47,615 bases of DNA, taken from Bacteroidota bacterium. GTDB taxonomy: Bacteria; Bacteroidota; Ignavibacteria; Kryptoniales; JAKASW01. Made by a program: the position numbers and the translations under genes. The DNA is taken from contig JAJZNW010000029.1 of NCBI GenBank assembly GCA_021811615.1, forward strand, positions 1 to 47,615, in the 5' to 3' direction. The notes beneath the pieces were generated by a model, which had not been told where the DNA came from, searched no databases, and saw only the letters and a list, made by a program, of their open reading frames with translations. Below are positions 1 through 8,796 of this stretch, piece after piece. Within the stretch, counting starts at the first letter, position 1. Each line of letters begins with the position of its first letter.

Positions 1-674
1 TAACTGCACTGCGGGCCGCCGTTGATGGCAGCCTCTCGGAGAAACTTCTGCAGATAAAGGAGCTTCCTGTTAAAATCGTTTTTCCCGATTATCACCTGGA
101 GTGAAGACACCGTGGTGTAAGCGATCAGATCTCCATGGTCCAGCCGGACCTCGGCTATGTTGGCGCTGAATGCAGGCCCGAGTTTCTGCGCGTCATTCAC
201 AAAATCGACCGCCTGCAGGAGCGTGCCCGTAGCGGTGTCGCCGACCTGGAGCTCCTCATGCACGCCTGTGATTACGGGCATGTTGTTCTTCCGCTGCATC
301 GGAAGCGGAAGTACGATACCATGTTTGTCTACCGAGAAAGCCGTGGTTGGCGTGGCGACTACTGCGATCGGATCGCGCTCCGTTACGGTTATCGCAACGT
401 CATAGGGAAGTGCGCGCACTACGACAGCCTTGTCGACGAAAGGATTTTCCTCAACCCTCCTCGCAATCTTCATCAGACTCAGCTTGAACAGGGGGCTGCC
501 GGTCCGTATGTCCGCGAGCGACTTCACCTCGTCTCCCGTGACCAGGTGCTCATCATAAACTTTTACTTTCTGGACCACGAGCTGATTCTTCCAGCTCTGT
601 GAAAGGAGAAACAACGCTCCGAGGGCGCTGATTACTATTATAAGATTAAGATATGTCCTGTCTATCTTAAGCAT
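1..674 (-). CDS. ftsQ: Cell division protein FtsQ (3' end outside the window)
   Basis: I translated this by hand from the ATG at 674; about 224 residues are visible before the gene leaves the left edge. The protein has a short N-terminus, one membrane segment (residues about 8-24), then a POTRA-like domain starting near VQKVKVYDEHLVTGDEV and continuing through NPFVDKAVVVR and ITVTERDPIAVV, which is the FtsQ/DivIB pattern. FtsQ is a bitopic divisome protein that links FtsL/FtsB to the rest of the division machinery in the periplasm. It follows murC by 4 bases at the distal end of the dcw operon, its usual place, and ftsA and ftsZ would be expected just beyond the edge. The C-terminus cannot be judged. 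Confidence 0.88.
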   Translation of the reverse strand, partial: MLKIDRTYLNLIIVISALGALFLLSQSWKNQLVVQKVKVYDEHLVTGDEVKSLADIRTGSPLFKLSLMKIARRVEENPFVDKAVVVRALPYDVAITVTERDPIAVVATPTTAFSVDKHGIVLPLPMQRKNNMPVITGVHEELQVGDTATGTLLQAVDFVNDAQKLGPAFSANIAEVRLDHGDLIAYTTVSSLQVIIGKNDFNRKLLYLQKFLREAAINGGPQCS

Positions 675-678
675 CTTT

Positions 679-2103
679 TCAGTTCTTCGGCTTTTGTCCC
701 GTCTTTTTTCCTTTTGAGGCTGCAGATCCCTTCGACAAGAGACCGATAAACTCTTCGCCGTATTTCGAGATATCGCCTGCGCCTAAAGTGACGACGATAT
801 CGCCCGGCTTCGCGGTCCTGGCCAGGAATTCCGGGAGCTGTTTCTTGTCCGGGATGTAGTGCGCTTCCTTGTGGCCGAACGCTCTTGCATCGTTCACTAC
901 AAGCTCGCCGGTTATTCCCTGTATCGGCTCCTCTCGTGCCGGATAAATTTCCGTCACTACAAGGACATCGGCGTTCAGGAAGCTTCGTCCGAATTCATCG
1001 TGAAAATCTCTCGTCCTGGAGTAAAGATGTGGCTGAAAGACGGCAACGACTCTTCTTTCGGGCCAGCCGGATTTCAATGCGGACAGCGTCGCCTGAACTT
1101 CCGTGGGGTGATGCGCATAATCGTCGACTACCATCACGCCATCCACATCGGCTTTCAATTCCAGGCGCCGGTAGACACCCGTAAAGGATTCCACAGCTTT
1201 CTTTATTTCTTCGAAACCGATCCCGAGCTCCAGTCCGATTCCGATAGCCGCCATCGAATTCTTGATGTTGTGCACGCCGGGAACTTTCAGTGTGATCTCG
1301 CCGAGATCTTTTCCGTGTCTGAGAAGATTGAACTTGCTGTGATTTTCGCGGAATGAAATGTTGACAGCCCGGAGGTCAGACTGGGCGTTCAGCCCGTAGG
1401 TTACGATCTTCTTCCGGATCAGCGGCAGTATCTCCTGGATCGAAGGTTCGTCGAGGCAGAGGATAACGAAGCCGTAAAACGGGACCTTGTTGGCGAACTC
1501 GACGAACGCGCGCTTGATATCTTCCAGGTCCGTATAAATATCGAGGTGTTCCCGTTCGAGCGTAGTGATCGCGGCAATCACGGGAGTCAGCTGGAGGAAC
1601 GACCGGTCGAACTCGTCGGCTTCCACGACGATATACTCGCCGTGTCCGAGCCTCGCGTTCGTGCCGCCGAAACTCGAGAGCTTTCCTCCGACGATGACGG
1701 TCGGATCGAGCCCGCCCTCCATGAGGACGAGACTCGTCATGCTCGTCGTGGTAGTCTTGCCGTGCGTGCCGGCGATCGCGATCCCGTATTTCATTCTCAT
1801 GAGTTCAGCGAGCATCTCAGCCCGGCGAATGACCGGGATCTTCTTCTCTGCGGCAGCAATAAGCTCGGGGTTATCCTTATGCACGGCGGACGAATACACG
1901 ACCACGTCTGCCTCGTCCAGATTCCTGGCTGCATGGCCCTTGTGTATCGTCGCCCCCAGTTTCTCCAACCGGTCGGTAATCTCGCTGAGGGAGCGGTCCG
2001 AACCGGTCACTTCGAATCCCTGATCGAGAAGTATCTCGGCGATCCCGCTCATGCCTATCCCGCCGATTCCGACCATGTGTATCTTCCTGACACTCTTAAA
2101 CAT
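679..2103 (-). CDS. murC: UDP-N-acetylmuramate--L-alanine ligase MurC
   Basis: This cytoplasmic Mur ligase adds L-alanine to UDP-MurNAc, the first amino acid of the peptidoglycan stem. The N-terminal Rossmann motif is HMVGIGGIGMSG, the ATP P-loop is GTHGKTTTT, the central-domain EADEFD and EREHLD follow, and the C-terminal domain contains DDYAHHPTE. I chose the ATG at 2103 because AAGGAG lies about 7 bases upstream; a longer in-frame reading adds 17 residues of Arg-rich, non-family sequence. The length of 474 aa is normal. The start overlaps the end of the PH-like gene by 8 bases, and ftsQ follows. MurB, which often sits beside MurC, is absent here. Confidence 0.96.
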   Translation of the reverse strand: MFKSVRKIHMVGIGGIGMSGIAEILLDQGFEVTGSDRSLSEITDRLEKLGATIHKGHAARNLDEADVVVYSSAVHKDNPELIAAAEKKIPVIRRAEMLAELMRMKYGIAIAGTHGKTTTTSMTSLVLMEGGLDPTVIVGGKLSSFGGTNARLGHGEYIVVEADEFDRSFLQLTPVIAAITTLEREHLDIYTDLEDIKRAFVEFANKVPFYGFVILCLDEPSIQEILPLIRKKIVTYGLNAQSDLRAVNISFRENHSKFNLLRHGKDLGEITLKVPGVHNIKNSMAAIGIGLELGIGFEEIKKAVESFTGVYRRLELKADVDGVMVVDDYAHHPTEVQATLSALKSGWPERRVVAVFQPHLYSRTRDFHDEFGRSFLNADVLVVTEIYPAREEPIQGITGELVVNDARAFGHKEAHYIPDKKQLPEFLARTAKPGDIVVTLGAGDISKYGEEFIGLLSKGSAASKGKKTGQKPKN

Positions 2104-2590
2104 TCCCGGTCTCCTTTTCCTTTCGCGTCCCGCCGGACTTGCCCAGCTTTTCACTGAGTTCCTTGAACGCTTCCATCATTTCTTTTTCATCGTGGAAGTG
2201 AACCGGGTTGATGCGGACTGCTCTAATCTGGTTTTTCAATTTCAGTCTAATGACCCTGTAACTGCCGCGTACCTTCATTCGCTTCGCCTTGCCGACACGG
2301 ACCCATTCGATCTCCGAATGACTTATTTCCTTCCTGTCGAACCTGTTCTGGAAGACTATCGAGTTATCCGTCAGACTGACATCTCGCTGATACAGCAAAT
2401 TGAACACCAGAATGATAACCGAATAAACGAGGACGATTATGAACGCGTAGACGATGGGATCCCTGAAGACGATTCTGAATTCGCTCTCCGAAAATGTACC
2501 GCGGATGGCCGCATATATGATCAGAGCGACGGCATAGACCGCGACGGACTGGTAGTAAAATTCGAATCTGCGTTTGAACTGCTTATTCAT
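2096..2590 (-). CDS. PH-domain-like two-TM membrane protein inside the dcw cluster
   Basis: A 164-aa protein with two hydrophobic segments (about residues 15-33 and 46-68) and then a soluble, beta-rich tail containing VSLTDNSIVFQNRF and KMKVRGSYRVIRLKLKN. That layout resembles bacterial PH-like (bPH) membrane proteins, though no catalytic motif is visible. The ATG at 2590 has GAGGA nine bases upstream; an upstream TTG at 2599 is a poorer candidate. It overlaps the ends of both murG and murC, so it is translationally embedded in the operon. This slot of the dcw cluster normally holds no such gene. A role in wall synthesis or division is inferred only from position. Confidence 0.7.
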   Translation of the reverse strand: MNKQFKRRFEFYYQSVAVYAVALIIYAAIRGTFSESEFRIVFRDPIVYAFIIVLVYSVIILVFNLLYQRDVSLTDNSIVFQNRFDRKEISHSEIEWVRVGKAKRMKVRGSYRVIRLKLKNQIRAVRINPVHFHDEKEMMEAFKELSEKLGKSGGTRKEKETGNV

Positions 2591-3692
2591 TTCCGGCAAT
2601 CCTCAATACAGATTCCGCGATGACGCCCGCCGCGTCTTCGTGCGACAGGCCTTTGATTTTCTCCCGCATCGCGTCGAGGCGCGAAGGCGTGTCGATCAGT
2701 TTCAGCAGCTCGCCGGCAAATTTCTGATCGGCCTCCGGCTCGAGCACCATTAATGCAGCGCCGCTTTCCACCAGAGCGCGTGCATTCTCGACCTGGTGAT
2801 TCGCTGCTGCGTACGGATAAGGGATAATTAACGCGGGAAGACTGAAATATATAAGTTCGGCGACAGTAGTCGCTCCGCCCCTGCAGACGGCGATATCGGC
2901 CGCCGCATAGGCGTAATCCATTCTCTCGATAAATTTCTCGACCCGGATAAAGTCCGAGCGATCCTTCTGGCTCGCCGCGATTCTCTCGTAATCGACGGAG
3001 CCCGTCTGCCATATCAACTGGTAATTGCGGCCTATTAACTCGTCAACGACTTCTGCTATTGCACTATTGAGCCTTACCGCTCCGAGACTGCCGCCCGTAA
3101 CAAGGAGTGTCTTTCTTTCAGCCCTTAAACCGAAGAAGTTCAGCGCTTCCTCTCGCTTCGCCCTCGGCATTTTCCTGACGGGGCTACCCGTCAGCTTCAA
3201 ACTGCGGCTTACACGTTCGCTCGACCCGTGTTTGAAAAAATACTTTTTGGATGACTCAAATGCAATGTGGATCTCACGCGCGAAAGGCGCGAAGAGTCTC
3301 GTCATCGCGCCGGGATAACTGTTGTGTTCCTGTAGAACGATCGGCGTACGAGTTATGACAGCTGCCGCGCACACCGGCCCGGATACATAGCCGCCTGTTC
3401 CGACTACAACGTTCGGCTTGTAAGTCAACATGAGCTTAAGCGACTGCATGACCGAGACTGTGATCTTAAGGGGAAGAAGGAAATTGGAGAGCTTGAACTT
3501 CCTGGAAAATCCTCCGATCCAGATAGCATTAAATTTGTAACCGAGCTGCGGTACTATGCGAGCTTCGATTTTGTTTTTCGTCCCGACGAACAAGACTTCG
3601 ACGCCATCGTGAGCCATCAGCCTTTCGGCAATCGCCACTGCCGGGAAAACGTGACCACCGGTACCGCCTCCTGCAAGCACAACGCGCACCAT
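2583..3692 (-). CDS. murG: UDP-N-acetylglucosamine--lipid I GlcNAc transferase MurG
   Basis: MurG is a peripheral inner-membrane GT28 glycosyltransferase that converts lipid I to lipid II. The N-terminal G loop is AGGGTGGHVFPA, GTGGYVSGP and QEHNSYPGA follow, the second glycine-rich loop is VTGGSLGAVRLN, and the UDP-GlcNAc site is CRGGATTVAE. At 369 aa it has the usual length. The ATG at 3692 overlaps the ftsW stop by one base (TGATG), showing tight coupling to the upstream gene. The downstream PH-like gene starts inside its last codons. Confidence 0.96.
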   Translation of the reverse strand: MVRVVLAGGGTGGHVFPAVAIAERLMAHDGVEVLFVGTKNKIEARIVPQLGYKFNAIWIGGFSRKFKLSNFLLPLKITVSVMQSLKLMLTYKPNVVVGTGGYVSGPVCAAAVITRTPIVLQEHNSYPGAMTRLFAPFAREIHIAFESSKKYFFKHGSSERVSRSLKLTGSPVRKMPRAKREEALNFFGLRAERKTLLVTGGSLGAVRLNSAIAEVVDELIGRNYQLIWQTGSVDYERIAASQKDRSDFIRVEKFIERMDYAYAAADIAVCRGGATTVAELIYFSLPALIIPYPYAAANHQVENARALVESGAALMVLEPEADQKFAGELLKLIDTPSRLDAMREKIKGLSHEDAAGVIAESVLRIAGNE

Positions 3693-4927
3693 CAGCTGTA
3701 AATCCTCCCGACGACGGGCTCGTCGCTCCGGGGCCTGCTTTTCCTGAGCGGTTTGTGCTCCGGCACTTCGACCGGATTCTTCTCCGAAACGGATAACTCA
3801 CCTTCGTTGGGAATCTGCTTCGAGATGTTCAGAAGGATCCCTACTGCAAATGAGTTTATGATCATCGCCGTTCCGCCGTAACTCACGAACGGCATGGGCA
3901 AACCGGTTGTCGGGAAGAGTCCTATGGCTACTCCGGCGTTGATGAATGCGTAGAAACATATGGCGGTGGTTATGCCAGTAGCCAGAAGATATCCGAACCT
4001 GTCGGGTGCCTTCTTCGCAATCGCGGTTCCCCTGAATGCAAGGAAAAGGAAAATCAAAAGGATAAGCGTCGACCCCCAGAGGCCGTATTCCTCGCCGATA
4101 ATCGAATAGATGAAATCGCCGTATGATTCAGGCAGGAAAAGGTTCCGTTGTTTGCTGTTGCCCGGTCCCACCCCGAAAATCCCGCCATTGCCGAATCCTA
4201 TTATCGACTGGCGGACCTGGTAGCTTCCCGCCCCGTGATGCATCCACGTCTCGATTCTGTGAACCCGGTACGCCTCGAAGACAAGGACGACGGCTCCTAT
4301 CACGACGGCTGCGCCCACCAACACGGCAAGGTGCGTCTTCTTCACGCCTCCGGCAATGAACATGACTCCGACAACGGCCATGATCATCAATGCCGTGCTG
4401 AAGTTGGGCTCGAGCACGATCAGGCCGGCGACGACTGCGGTCATAAGTATCGGTGTCGTCAAATTCCTGTAATCGTCCAGCTTGTCTGCGTTTTGGGCGA
4501 GGTAGGAAGCTGTGAAGAAGAGTATCGCAATACGGGCAATCTCCGACGGCTCAAAGCTGAAGAGGCCGAGATGGATCCACCTTGCGGCGCCTTTTATTAT
4601 GACCCTCTGCCCGATCGCGAGCGCGACCAGGAACGCCGATATTATGACGAGATGCAGGGCAAACTTCTGATATCTGTGGTAGTCCACCTTCGCAATCACG
4701 AAGATCAGCACCATGCCTATCATAACCTTGAACAGATGGCTTCTCAGCAAATAGGCAGGATTCTGGAATCTGAGCTCCGCCCAAGAAGCGCTGGCACTGT
4801 ACACCACGACCAGGCTCATAAACATGAGCGAGAGAACCGCGAACAGGAACCACTTGTCCGCCGGCTTCATAACTTTCTTCAGCGGCACCGGAGTCTTTTC
4901 CGATATTTTTGCGCTCTGACGATTCAC
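3692..4927 (-). CDS. ftsW: SEDS peptidoglycan glycosyltransferase FtsW
   Basis: A polytopic inner-membrane SEDS protein that polymerises lipid II glycan at the septum together with its cognate class B PBP, here FtsI. Recognisable features are about ten hydrophobic segments, GAARWIHLG, SFEPSEIARIA, LEPNFSTAL, the GEEYGLWG loop and the C-terminal PMPFVSYGGTAM signature. The start is read as GTG at 4927, which overlaps the murD stop as GTGA; the next in-frame ATG is 19 codons in. At 411 aa it is typical. RodA is the alternative for this fold, but the dcw position makes FtsW much more likely. Confidence 0.94.
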   Translation of the reverse strand: MNRQSAKISEKTPVPLKKVMKPADKWFLFAVLSLMFMSLVVVYSASASWAELRFQNPAYLLRSHLFKVMIGMVLIFVIAKVDYHRYQKFALHLVIISAFLVALAIGQRVIIKGAARWIHLGLFSFEPSEIARIAILFFTASYLAQNADKLDDYRNLTTPILMTAVVAGLIVLEPNFSTALMIMAVVGVMFIAGGVKKTHLAVLVGAAVVIGAVVLVFEAYRVHRIETWMHHGAGSYQVRQSIIGFGNGGIFGVGPGNSKQRNLFLPESYGDFIYSIIGEEYGLWGSTLILLIFLFLAFRGTAIAKKAPDRFGYLLATGITTAICFYAFINAGVAIGLFPTTGLPMPFVSYGGTAMIINSFAVGILLNISKQIPNEGELSVSEKNPVEVPEHKPLRKSRPRSDEPVVGRIYS

Positions 4928-6279
4928 AGTTCCATTACCAGTCTTTTGAATTCTCTTCCTCTGTGTTCATAATCCTGAAACATGTCGAAGCTCGCGCATG
5001 CGGGTGACAGGAGTACGACGTCGCCCTTCCTGGCTTCGATACTGGCCTTCGCGACTGCATCCTCCATCGATGTAGCCATGATGCATTTCGTTTTGTCGGA
5101 AAATTCTTTCTGCATCTTCGGGGCGGCGGCTCCGATGAGGATCATCGCGCGGACTTTCTTCCTCACCGGTTCGAAGAGCGGCGAATAATCGTTTCCCTTG
5201 TCTTTGCCGCCGGCTATGAGGACTATCGGAGAATCGTAACTTCCGAGAGCGTACCAGACCGCGTCTACGTTGGTCGCCTTCGAATCGTTGATGTATTTGA
5301 CACCATTAAGCTGCCTCACGAGTTCGAGCCTGTGCTCAACGCCGCGGAATTCATGCAGGGTCTCGGCGATTACTTCCATCTTGACTCCGAGCGCGCGGGC
5401 CGCCAGAGCAGACGCGAGAGAATTGTACAGATTGTGAACTCCAGGTATGCCGATTTCCTTGGTGTCGATAAGATGGACCGGCTGACCCTTTTCCATGAGA
5501 TAGACTTTGCCGTCTCGCGCGAAGCCCGTGCTCGAGGCTTCATCTTTCACACTGAAAGGCATCAGCGTACTTTTCAAATCACGGCAGTATTTATCCACCG
5601 CGTCGTCGTCATGATTGTAGACCGCTATATCGCCGGCAGTCTGGTTCATGAAGATCCTGAACTTCGCGTTCATGTAGGCCTGATAGTTCTCGTACCTGTC
5701 GAGATGATCGGGAGTGATGTTTAGCAGCACCGCGGCCTTCGGCTTAAATGTGTCGACATGGTCGAGCTGGAAGCTTGACACCTCGAGGACGGCGACTGCA
5801 TCTTCGTCCGTGCCCGAGACATAATCGGATATCGGGAAGCCTATGTTGCCTGCGACGACGGTCTTTCGCCCGGAATTCTCGAATATTCTCCCGATCAGAG
5901 TGGTAGTCGTCGTCTTCCCGTTCGATCCAGTTATGGCAACGATCGGGGCCTTGCAGAACCAGGACGCGACCTCAACCTCGCTGTAAATGTTAAGTCCGAC
6001 TTTTATCGCATGTTGAACGAGGTTCAGGTTGGAAGGAACGCCCGGACTGACCACGATGAAGTCCGCGTCGAACAGCCGGTCGGAATGCGAGCCGAATTCA
6101 TACTGGACACCGATCTCGTCGAGCTGCTGAATTTGTTGGCCAGCCTGTTCGCGGGGTTTTTTATCGCTCACGAACACGGACGCGCCTTTGGACCTAAGGA
6201 GCCTTGCAACGGCGATGCCGCTTCTCGCCGCGCCGAGAACGGAGACTCTTGCAGACTTTATTTTATCCGGCTTGCTCAA
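4924..6279 (-). CDS. murD: UDP-N-acetylmuramoylalanine--D-glutamate ligase MurD
   Basis: Cytoplasmic ligase that adds D-glutamate to UDP-MurNAc-L-Ala. The sequence shows the N-terminal Rossmann domain (VSVLGAARSGIAVARLL), the P-loop GSNGKTTTTT, NITPDHLDRY in the central domain, and NDSKATNVDA, LIAGGKDKG and LSPACASFDMF in the C-terminal domain. The start is TTG at 6279, two bases after the mraY stop, with AAGGTGAG about eight bases upstream; no ATG fits. Its 451 aa match the family. Confidence 0.95.
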   Translation of the reverse strand: MSKPDKIKSARVSVLGAARSGIAVARLLRSKGASVFVSDKKPREQAGQQIQQLDEIGVQYEFGSHSDRLFDADFIVVSPGVPSNLNLVQHAIKVGLNIYSEVEVASWFCKAPIVAITGSNGKTTTTTLIGRIFENSGRKTVVAGNIGFPISDYVSGTDEDAVAVLEVSSFQLDHVDTFKPKAAVLLNITPDHLDRYENYQAYMNAKFRIFMNQTAGDIAVYNHDDDAVDKYCRDLKSTLMPFSVKDEASSTGFARDGKVYLMEKGQPVHLIDTKEIGIPGVHNLYNSLASALAARALGVKMEVIAETLHEFRGVEHRLELVRQLNGVKYINDSKATNVDAVWYALGSYDSPIVLIAGGKDKGNDYSPLFEPVRKKVRAMILIGAAAPKMQKEFSDKTKCIMATSMEDAVAKASIEARKGDVVLLSPACASFDMFQDYEHRGREFKRLVMEL

Positions 6280-6280
6280 A

Positions 6281-7390
6281 CTATCTCACCTTAAACGTTG
6301 TCAGACTGAGGATTGCCAACAGGATGCCGATGATGTAAAACCTCATGACTATTTTAGGTTCGGAGATTCCCGTGAGCTCGAAGTGGTGATGGAGAGGCGC
6401 CATTTTGAAAATGCGTTTCCCCTCGCCGTATTTCCGCTTCGTATACCTAAAATAGAGCACCTGAAGAATCACGGAAAGCTCTTCCGCGACAAATATGCCT
6501 CCCAATATCGGGAGCACGAGCTCCTTCTTTATCATAATGGAAATACCGGCGATCGCCCCGCCCAGGGCAAGTGAGCCCGTGTCGCCCATGAACACCTGTG
6601 CGGGGTATGTGTTGTACCATAAGAAACCCAGCGAGGCGCCGACGAGCGCGAAACAGTATACCGTCAATTCGCCGGACCCGCGAAGATATATGATGTTCAG
6701 GTATCGGCTGAATTCGATGTTGCCGGAAACATAACACATAAGAGCGAGTGTAAGCGCCGTTATTCCGACAGTACCTATCGCCAATCCGTCGAGACCGTCC
6801 GTCAGGTTGACGGCATTCGAAGTCGCGGTGATAATGAATATCACGACCGGGATGTAGAATACGCCGTAGTCGAAGTTCAGGTTTTTGAAAAATGGAACTG
6901 TCGTGATCGAGTTGAACGGCCTGAGGGCTGGCGAGAAATATAGAGCCGCACCGACCAGAAGGCCTATAGTGATCTGGCCGATCAGTTTGTATCGCGCGAT
7001 AAGCCCCTTGCGTTTCTTCTTCACTACTTTCATGTAGTCGTCGGTGAAACCGAGCACGCCGAGCCAAAGAGTGATAAGCAGGATAAGGAGCACGTAGGGA
7101 TTTGTGAGATCGCCCCAGAGTAAAAGGGGTATGATGACCGACCCGAGGATTATGATTCCCCCCATCGTCGGCGTTCCTGCCTTGGCGAGATGTGACTTGG
7201 GCCCTTCTATCTTCGCCTGCTCGCCGATCTGCATCTTATGAAGCTTCTTTATCACCATCGGGCCAATGACAAAACTGATAAACAGGGCCGTCAGCGCGGC
7301 TAGTGCCGACCGGAAAGTTATGTACCTGAAGACGCCGAAACCCGGAGGATGGAATTCCCTCTCAAGCATGTCAAATAGATAATACAGCAT
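6281..7390 (-). CDS. mraY: Phospho-MurNAc-pentapeptide transferase MraY
   Basis: Integral-membrane enzyme that transfers phospho-MurNAc-pentapeptide to undecaprenyl phosphate to make lipid I. Family signatures are AGTPTMGGIIIL, the Mg-binding FTDDYMK, the polyprenyl-phosphate GPKSH region, NAVNLTDGLDGLAIG, FMGDTGSLALGG and the C-terminal MAPLHHHFELTG loop. Multiple hydrophobic helices alternate with these cytoplasmic loops. At 369 aa it is typical. The ATG at 7390 overlaps the murF stop by one base (TAATG). Confidence 0.97.
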   Translation of the reverse strand: MLYYLFDMLEREFHPPGFGVFRYITFRSALAALTALFISFVIGPMVIKKLHKMQIGEQAKIEGPKSHLAKAGTPTMGGIIILGSVIIPLLLWGDLTNPYVLLILLITLWLGVLGFTDDYMKVVKKKRKGLIARYKLIGQITIGLLVGAALYFSPALRPFNSITTVPFFKNLNFDYGVFYIPVVIFIITATSNAVNLTDGLDGLAIGTVGITALTLALMCYVSGNIEFSRYLNIIYLRGSGELTVYCFALVGASLGFLWYNTYPAQVFMGDTGSLALGGAIAGISIMIKKELVLPILGGIFVAEELSVILQVLYFRYTKRKYGEGKRIFKMAPLHHHFELTGISEPKIVMRFYIIGILLAILSLTTFKVR

Positions 7391-8796
7391 TACCGCATCC
7401 TCCCGTTTCTCAGCCCGTGAACAAGTCCTTCCACGACCTCCTCCATCTTCATTCCACGCGATCCCTTAACCAGGACAACGTCGCCCGAAGAAATTGTTTG
7501 AAGCAGTGTTCCTAAGAGTCTGAGTTTGTCGTCGAACGATTGGGTCTCGACATGACCGCGTGCGCTTTCTGCAATCCGGCGCGCCATTTTTCCGAAAGTG
7601 AAAAGGCGGTCGATGCCTGCGTTCGCCGCTTCCTTTCCGACTTTCTCATGCTCGCGTACCGATGCCCCTCCGAGCTCGAGCATGTCTGCAAGGACCGCGA
7701 TCCTTTTTCCCGCAGCACGCACGGTGCTCAACCAGTGCAGAGCCGCAATTGACGACTCCGCGTTTGAATTGTATGTGTCGTTCAGGATCGTCACACCGGA
7801 TACTTTTTCCATTTGCATCCTTTTGTCGTAAGACCTGAACGACTCGAGGGCCTCCCTGACTTCAGGATGAGATAGCCCGTACCGAAATCCGACCGCAGCC
7901 GCAGCCAGCGCGTTCGCCGCATTATGAATGCCCGGAACGCCGAGGTGAACGAGTTCCGTCCGGCCGGCGAACTTAATCTCGAAAACGGCGCATCCCTTGT
8001 TGTCGAAACCGAACAGTTTTCCTGCAACGTGTCTGCGTGAAGACGCGAGAAAGCCGTAGTTGACCCTCCGGCGCGGCATCGCGGCCAATTCAGCCACTAA
8101 CCTGTCATCTGTGTTGACGAAAGCCGTTCCGCCGTCGCGGGCCAGTGACGCGAAGAGTTTCCCTTCCTCCCGGCGTACACCGGAGATGGTTTTGAAAAAC
8201 TCCAGATGTTCGGCACCGATGTTCGTTATCACTCCCGCACTTGGCGCAAGCACTTCGCAAAGACGTTCGATCTCGCCGGGATGGTTCGTTCCAATTTCGA
8301 CGACGGCAGCCTCGTGGGATTCCTTCATGCGCAGAATCGTGAGAGGCACGCCGATCTGGTTGTTGTGGTTGCCCGCAGTTTTCAGGACCCTGTACTTCCT
8401 GCTCAAGACTTTCGCGACCATCTCTTTGGTAGTCGTTTTTCCGTTGGAGCCGCCAACGGCGATGACGGGTATACCGAACTTCCGCCGGTAGATTTGAGCC
8501 AGGTTGGCGAGAGCGCGCGTAGTGTCTTCGACGACTACAAGCGGGGAACCTGAGACGAACCGGTGGGCTCTTGCGGCCGAACGGTACCACTTCCTGTCCA
8601 CGACGGCGCATGCAGCGCCTTTCTTTACCGCAGCGGAAACAAAATCATGGCCGTCGAACTTCTCCCCTCTTAGCGCGAAGAATATCTGTCCGCGCGCAAC
8701 CGTCCGCGAATCGGTAGATATGTTCGTGGAGCTACTGAATTTCAAGTTCAGAAATTCGGCGCCCTTAAGGCCATGTATGTCTTCGTTCGTAATCAA
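7390..8796 (-). CDS. murF: UDP-MurNAc-tripeptide--D-Ala-D-Ala ligase MurF
   Basis: Cytoplasmic ligase that adds D-alanyl-D-alanine to complete the UDP-MurNAc-pentapeptide. It has the N-terminal DSRTVARGQIFFAL and GEKFDGHDFV motifs, the P-loop GGSNGKTTTKEM, EIGTNHPGEIE and GAEHLEFF, then NDTYNSNAES and VLVKGSRGMKME in the C-terminal domain. The best start is TTG at 8796, overlapping the murE stop as TTGA, but GAGGAG directly abuts it, so the exact initiation codon is uncertain. Its 468 aa are normal. No ddl gene accompanies it here. Confidence 0.94.
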   Translation of the reverse strand: MITNEDIHGLKGAEFLNLKFSSSTNISTDSRTVARGQIFFALRGEKFDGHDFVSAAVKKGAACAVVDRKWYRSAARAHRFVSGSPLVVVEDTTRALANLAQIYRRKFGIPVIAVGGSNGKTTTKEMVAKVLSRKYRVLKTAGNHNNQIGVPLTILRMKESHEAAVVEIGTNHPGEIERLCEVLAPSAGVITNIGAEHLEFFKTISGVRREEGKLFASLARDGGTAFVNTDDRLVAELAAMPRRRVNYGFLASSRRHVAGKLFGFDNKGCAVFEIKFAGRTELVHLGVPGIHNAANALAAAAVGFRYGLSHPEVREALESFRSYDKRMQMEKVSGVTILNDTYNSNAESSIAALHWLSTVRAAGKRIAVLADMLELGGASVREHEKVGKEAANAGIDRLFTFGKMARRIAESARGHVETQSFDDKLRLLGTLLQTISSGDVVLVKGSRGMKMEEVVEGLVHGLRNGRMR

